Origin: Deltaproteobacteria bacterium
Lineage (GTDB): Bacteria > Myxococcota > XYA12-FULL-58-9 > JAUUZB01
Direction: 5' to 3'
Length of the DNA: 6,492 nt
Assembly (NCBI GenBank): GCA_030590185.1
Contig: JAUUZB010000245.1
Location: 1-6,492 of the forward strand
The position numbers and the translations under genes are program-made. Of this stretch, positions 5,241 through 6,492 are shown in pieces (the stretch's first letter is position 1; every line of letters starts with the position of its first letter). The notes below the pieces were generated by a model. That model was not told the origin of the DNA. It was given only the letters and a program-made list of their open reading frames with translations, and searched no databases.

Positions 5241-6492
5241 ACCAACGGCCGAGCTCAGCCTCGTTCAAGGTTCGCACCATCGGCTGACCGTCCAGGCTCT
5301 GGGTCGCCGGATCGAGCTTCCAGAACTCAACGAGCAACTCGCGGGTGGCGCCGGGCGTCAGGGGGCGGCGGGCGGCGTGCTCCCCGCAGCGATGAAACAA
5401 CATGGCGTCCCGCTCCTCGGCCGGACCCCGAAAAGTGACCAGGGTTTCGAGGATGTCGAGGATCAGGGCGCGAACGTTGACGTCCCGTGGCAACGCCGCC
5501 GGCACGGCGCGCACCGCAAACCGACCGGGGCCCACCGGCTCGACCTCGAAACCGAGCGGCACCATGGACTCCCAGTGATCGTCGAGCCAGCCGTCCACCG
5601 GGGCGGTGGGCTCGAGCGGCTCTGGGAACAGCAGGGCGCGCCGTTCGATCGCGCCGGCCCGCTGCTCCGCCTCGAGGCGGTCCACGCAGAGCCGCTCCGC
5701 CGCAGCGACGCGGTCGACGACCAACCAGCCCCGGCGGCCCTGGCAGAGCACGAAGCGCCCGACCTCCCCCACCGGCACCGGGTCCTCCGGGTTCGGCGCG
5801 ATCCCTGGCGGCTCCCCCGCCGCCACGACCGGGGCGGCCATCGACGGCGCTGACCAACCCGCCGCCGCGGCCGACGCTGAAGAGTCAAAATAGGACACCC
5901 GACCATCACGGATGAAGCCTGGCGGCGCCACAGGGGTGGCCACACCCCTACCCGGGGAGACCAACCACGGCGAGCGCGCCAGGGCCTGGGTCAGGGCGTT
6001 GTGGACCGCCCGGTAGAGGACGTTCGACTCGGCGAACCGCACTTCGAGTTTTTGGGGATGGACGTTGACGTCCACCGCCTCGCTCGGCATCTCGATCTCC
6101 ACCAGGCAGACCGGGTAGCGTCGGCGCTCCAAGATCGCGCCAAAGGCGTCGAGCACCGCGGCCCGTAGGGTCCGATCGCGCACGAAGCGGCGGTTGACCA
6201 GGGTCCACATCCCCTTGACGTCCCGCCGGGCCCGCTCGGGCGCCGCCAAAAAGCCCCGGACCCGGATCCCTGCCTCGTTGGTTGGCGCGCTAAAGGCGTA
6301 GAGGTCCGTGCGCTGCCGCATGGCCGCCGCCACCCGCGCCGCGGCGCGCCCCGGCTCACCGTTGTCGACCGGTACGTCGAGCACCCGGCGAACGCCGCTG
6401 TGCACCACCAACCCAACTCCGGGCGCCCCGATCACGCAGCGCACCCCGGCGTCCACCAGATGGGCCTGCTCGGTGGCTGGGGCGCGCATGAA
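5227..6492 (-). CDS. mutL: DNA mismatch repair protein MutL, C-terminal two thirds (5' end outside window)
   Basis: MutL couples MutS mismatch recognition to strand incision and excision. The visible 421 residues begin in the late ATPase region (FMRAPATEQAHLVD) and stop at 5227-5229. Numbering from the Met at 6487-6489, the transducer domain shows LVNRRFVRD (97-105) and the conserved VNVHPQKLEVRF (141-152) with the ATP-contacting Lys147. An Ala/Pro-rich linker spans about 172-240. The C-terminal dimerisation domain begins at GRFVLCQGRRGWLVVDR. Its metal-binding endonuclease motif DQHAxxExxxxE reads DRVAAAERLCVD (259-270). The later CPHGRP motif reads SLDGQP (398-403), and ACHxAxR reads GEHAARR. 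The nuclease site is therefore degenerate, as in MutL proteins that rely on another nuclease. GHKL ATPase motifs (roughly the first 150 residues) lie beyond the right edge, so the gene is cut by the window, not truncated in nature. The 3' end overlaps the convergent GNAT gene by 14 bp. Confidence 0.95.
   Translation of the reverse strand, partial: FMRAPATEQAHLVDAGVRCVIGAPGVGLVVHSGVRRVLDVPVDNGEPGRAAARVAAAMRQRTDLYAFSAPTNEAGIRVRGFLAAPERARRDVKGMWTLVNRRFVRDRTLRAAVLDAFGAILERRRYPVCLVEIEMPSEAVDVNVHPQKLEVRFAESNVLYRAVHNALTQALARSPWLVSPGRGVATPVAPPGFIRDGRVSYFDSSASAAAAGWSAPSMAAPVVAAGEPPGIAPNPEDPVPVGEVGRFVLCQGRRGWLVVDRVAAAERLCVDRLEAEQRAGAIERRALLFPEPLEPTAPVDGWLDDHWESMVPLGFEVEPVGPGRFAVRAVPAALPRDVNVRALILDILETLVTFRGPAEERDAMLFHRCGEHAARRPLTPGATRELLVEFWKLDPATQSLDGQPMVRTLNEAELGRWFTAV

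Noticed and set aside
5119..5853. Plus-strand open frame of 244 codons across the GNAT/mutL junction
   Set aside because: It lies antisense to mutL and out of frame with the GNAT gene. It is low-complexity Arg/Pro/Ala-rich, with no recognisable motif or ribosome-binding site.

Overview
The window looks like ordinary chromosomal DNA of a high-GC Gram-negative bacterium. Codon third positions are almost always G or C, GTG starts occur, and the genes are densely packed. The gene types (an acetoacetate-degradation operon, an orphan single-domain receiver, a MutL with a degenerate endonuclease site) would fit a myxobacterium or related deltaproteobacterium. That placement is an impression only, because there is no rRNA or marker phylogeny in the window.

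Layout from left to right. Positions 1-304 hold no convincing gene. They contain a possible leftward promoter and open frame running off the left edge, a short hydrophobic minus-strand frame, and the leader of the first operon. Positions 305-2890 hold a compact plus-strand operon: acetyl-CoA C-acetyltransferase, then CoA-transferase subunits A and B. Each gene has its own Shine-Dalgarno sequence. Together they interconvert acetoacetate, acetoacetyl-CoA and acetyl-CoA. Immediately after the subunit B stop codon there is a G10 run and a second, diverged copy of the subunit B tail (2934-2963), which looks like a gene remnant.

Positions 2990-3373 (minus) encode a 127-residue stand-alone response-regulator receiver domain. 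Its strong ribosome-binding site identifies a GTG start. It faces the operon tail to tail and is divergent from a 400-residue plus-strand protein (3502-4704). I do not recognise this protein as a named family, but two things stand out. Its N-terminal half contains two diverged tandem repeats of about 70-110 residues. Its C-terminal domain carries an H...D...HxH pattern reminiscent of M15-type (LAS/D-Ala-D-Ala peptidase fold) zinc sites, without any export signal. A GNAT acetyltransferase follows on the same strand (4761-5240).

Its 3' end overlaps by 14 bp the 3' end of mutL, which runs on the minus strand from beyond the right edge (5227-6492, N-terminal ATPase part missing). The MutL C-terminal endonuclease motifs are visibly degenerate. 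I see no tRNA, rRNA, CRISPR array, transposase, or clear intrinsic terminator. Most of the window is routine. The 400-residue protein and the duplicated tail after subunit B are the parts most worth a second look.
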